Shown here: positions 62,801-64,000 of the stretch, one piece after another
Layout of the letters: every line of letters starts with the position of its first letter
Numbering within the stretch: the stretch's first letter is position 1
Source of the DNA: Sphagnum compactum
Taxonomy: Eukaryota > Bryophyta > Sphagnopsida > Sphagnales
DNA: 64,000 nt
NCBI GenBank assembly: GCA_965153455.1
Contig: OZ234500.1
Location: 14,197,579-14,261,578 of the forward strand
Reading direction: 5' to 3'
The notes under the pieces: model-generated
Databases searched by the model: none
Told to the model about the DNA's origin: nothing
What the model saw: only the letters and a program-made list of their open reading frames with translations
Made by a program: the position numbers and the translations under genes

Positions 62801-64000
62801 CCCTCAGCTACTCAATTAGCATCAACATTTCCATATATCAAGTGATGGATCAATCTTTGACAAACCTCTGAATTACTGTGGTTCATATCCTGCAAGCTCA
62901 GGAAGTTCACCAGACATACTTTTTTGTTCCATTGATTGTTGTATTAATATGGTCTTTAAGATCAAGCAGAATGTCCCTATTGTCTAGTAAGTACGTAAAC
63001 ATCAGTGAACTGAATTAAGCCAATTCTCACCCCAAAGGATGAAGCAAAGAAGTCATGCCTGAAGTTCTGCAAGAGACTTTCCACCAGTCGCATGCACATC
63101 CACAACAACCTGCATTACAAGCAGTTCACTTCAGTCCACTGAAATTTTGCAAAATCTGGACCCAAACAACATATGAATGTGAGCTTTACATAGACATATG
63201 CTGAGATCAAGCATGTACCATATAATAGTGCATTGCAACCGAAACAACAGAGACAATGCACATGCAGTTACCAGGATGATTATATCTTCAGGCCAATGCT
63301 AAAGATTCTCCCATTCCATTCTCTAGTGCAGCCATAAAAAAATACACTATACCACAACATTGCAAGTATCCTGTCGCCTTGAAATTCCCAGGGAGCTGAG
63401 ATAGAAATGTTCAAACCTCAATAGCTGTGGATTCTCCAGCACGGGTGATGTATGATCTCCAATATCCATCCTCCCGTTTTGGTGGCTTCCCACCTGGATG
63501 CTGTGGGGATATCTGTCCATAAACAACCAAGCACTTGCTTTAATTTTAGTACACCATTATAGGTCACAGAATACGTTCAACTTGGAAAAGGCAATTAGGT
63601 CAGCTAAAGTTCTGCAACAAGGGCAGGAGAGGACCTGGACTGTGCCTTTAACAGAATCAAGTGAATTGCTTGACAGCAGCTGCAATTTTCCAGACAATTC
63701 AGGCACAAAAAGCTCAAACCGAGTTGAGATGTTGCAAAATCTGCAAAGCACAGATTTCATCCATGATCACATCTCCCAAAATGTCTGCAGCATGAACCAA
63801 CTAGGTGGCTGATGTCTTAAAATGGTAGAGAGCCATGAACAGACACTGTATTGTTGAGAGGATTTTACAAATCCTCAAAGCAGCAATGGCATGTCAAATA
63901 CGCACACCATAAACACCAAAACAGCAGGAGCTGAGCACATACTGCATGGTGCCACGTAATTGGTAATGCTGTTTCTCTTGCACATCCCAGCTCCATTGAC
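59893..64000 (-). CDS. F420-0:L-glutamate ligase-like (CofE/PF01996-type) plant protein, 3' part
   Basis: Fifteen minus-strand exons join in phase: 64000-63943 (partial), 63740-63635, 63512-63417, 63109-63059, 62750-62632, 62361-62281, 62087-62017, 61689-61586, 61394-61330, 61154-61124, 60834-60769, 60657-60573, 60423-60368, 60265-60088 and 59957-59893 (TGA). About 409 residues are visible and the start is beyond the window. The first part has [18 protein letters not shown] and [17 protein letters not shown]. The CofE-like domain starts near [20 protein letters not shown] and continues [55 protein letters not shown], and [19 protein letters not shown]. Cyanobacterial and Chloroflexi CofE-like proteins share FYRxAG, TLPPYxxYxVLGP, VDxNDL and DNPxGxxxEQTP. 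In archaea and actinobacteria CofE adds glutamate to F420-0. Plants are not known to make F420, so the substrate here is unknown. One intron appears to be GC-AG. Confidence 0.88.

Noticed and set aside
1-64000. CRISPR arrays, operons, prophage or integron content
   Set aside because: The window is plant nuclear DNA with spliced genes. No regular spaced repeats with unique spacers were seen.

Overview
This is nuclear DNA from a land plant. The genes have many spliced exons with GT-AG introns, the intergenic DNA is AT-rich, and transposon relics are abundant. The protein set is typical of plants: CDC48, eIF3i, ATE1, an ECO1/CTF7 cohesin acetyltransferase, a tonoplast sugar transporter, and a plant protein with an F420-ligase-like fold. 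The proteins differ enough from angiosperm versions that I lean towards a non-flowering lineage (bryophyte, lycophyte or fern). That is inference only. There is no bacterial, plasmid or phage content.

Layout. 1-145 (+) is the last exon of CDC48. 146-7500 is AT-rich spacer with a diverged tandem duplication and a dispersed repeat. 7610-10956 (+) is a complete eight-exon eIF3i gene. 11000-17000 is spacer with two decayed copies of one retroelement 3' end. 17144-20585 (-) is a complete six-exon ATE1. 20600-27000 is spacer holding a dead PIF/Harbinger transposase at about 25776-26513 (-). 27680-30119 (+) is a complete six-exon ECO1/CTF7 gene with an E2F-like site upstream. 31245-34790 (-) is a complete six-exon tonoplast monosaccharide transporter.

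35000-54500 is repeat-rich. It holds tandem repeats, a LINE zinc-binding fragment, a 344-bp MITE with TTA target duplication, broken transposon-like ORFs, C- and G-homopolymers, and a decayed glutamine-rich coding region near 48.2-49.5 kb. 54500-59800 holds an alanine-aminotransferase-like pseudogene fragment and a perfect 2 x 230-bp tandem duplication. 59893 to the window end (-) is the 3' part of a gene of at least 15 exons for an F420-0:glutamate-ligase-like protein.

The genes do not form an operon or one pathway. They are independent housekeeping loci: protein unfolding, translation initiation, N-degron arginylation, cohesion establishment, vacuolar sugar loading, and an orphan ligase-like protein. 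All exon structures were built by hand. For the five genes whose start lies in the window or upstream, every intron phase and the total length in codons were checked and agree. I found no convincing novel multi-gene system. The items most worth a second look are the F420-ligase-like gene with its apparent GC-AG intron, the dispersed repeat with conserved ends, the MITE and Harbinger pair, and the recent perfect tandem duplication.
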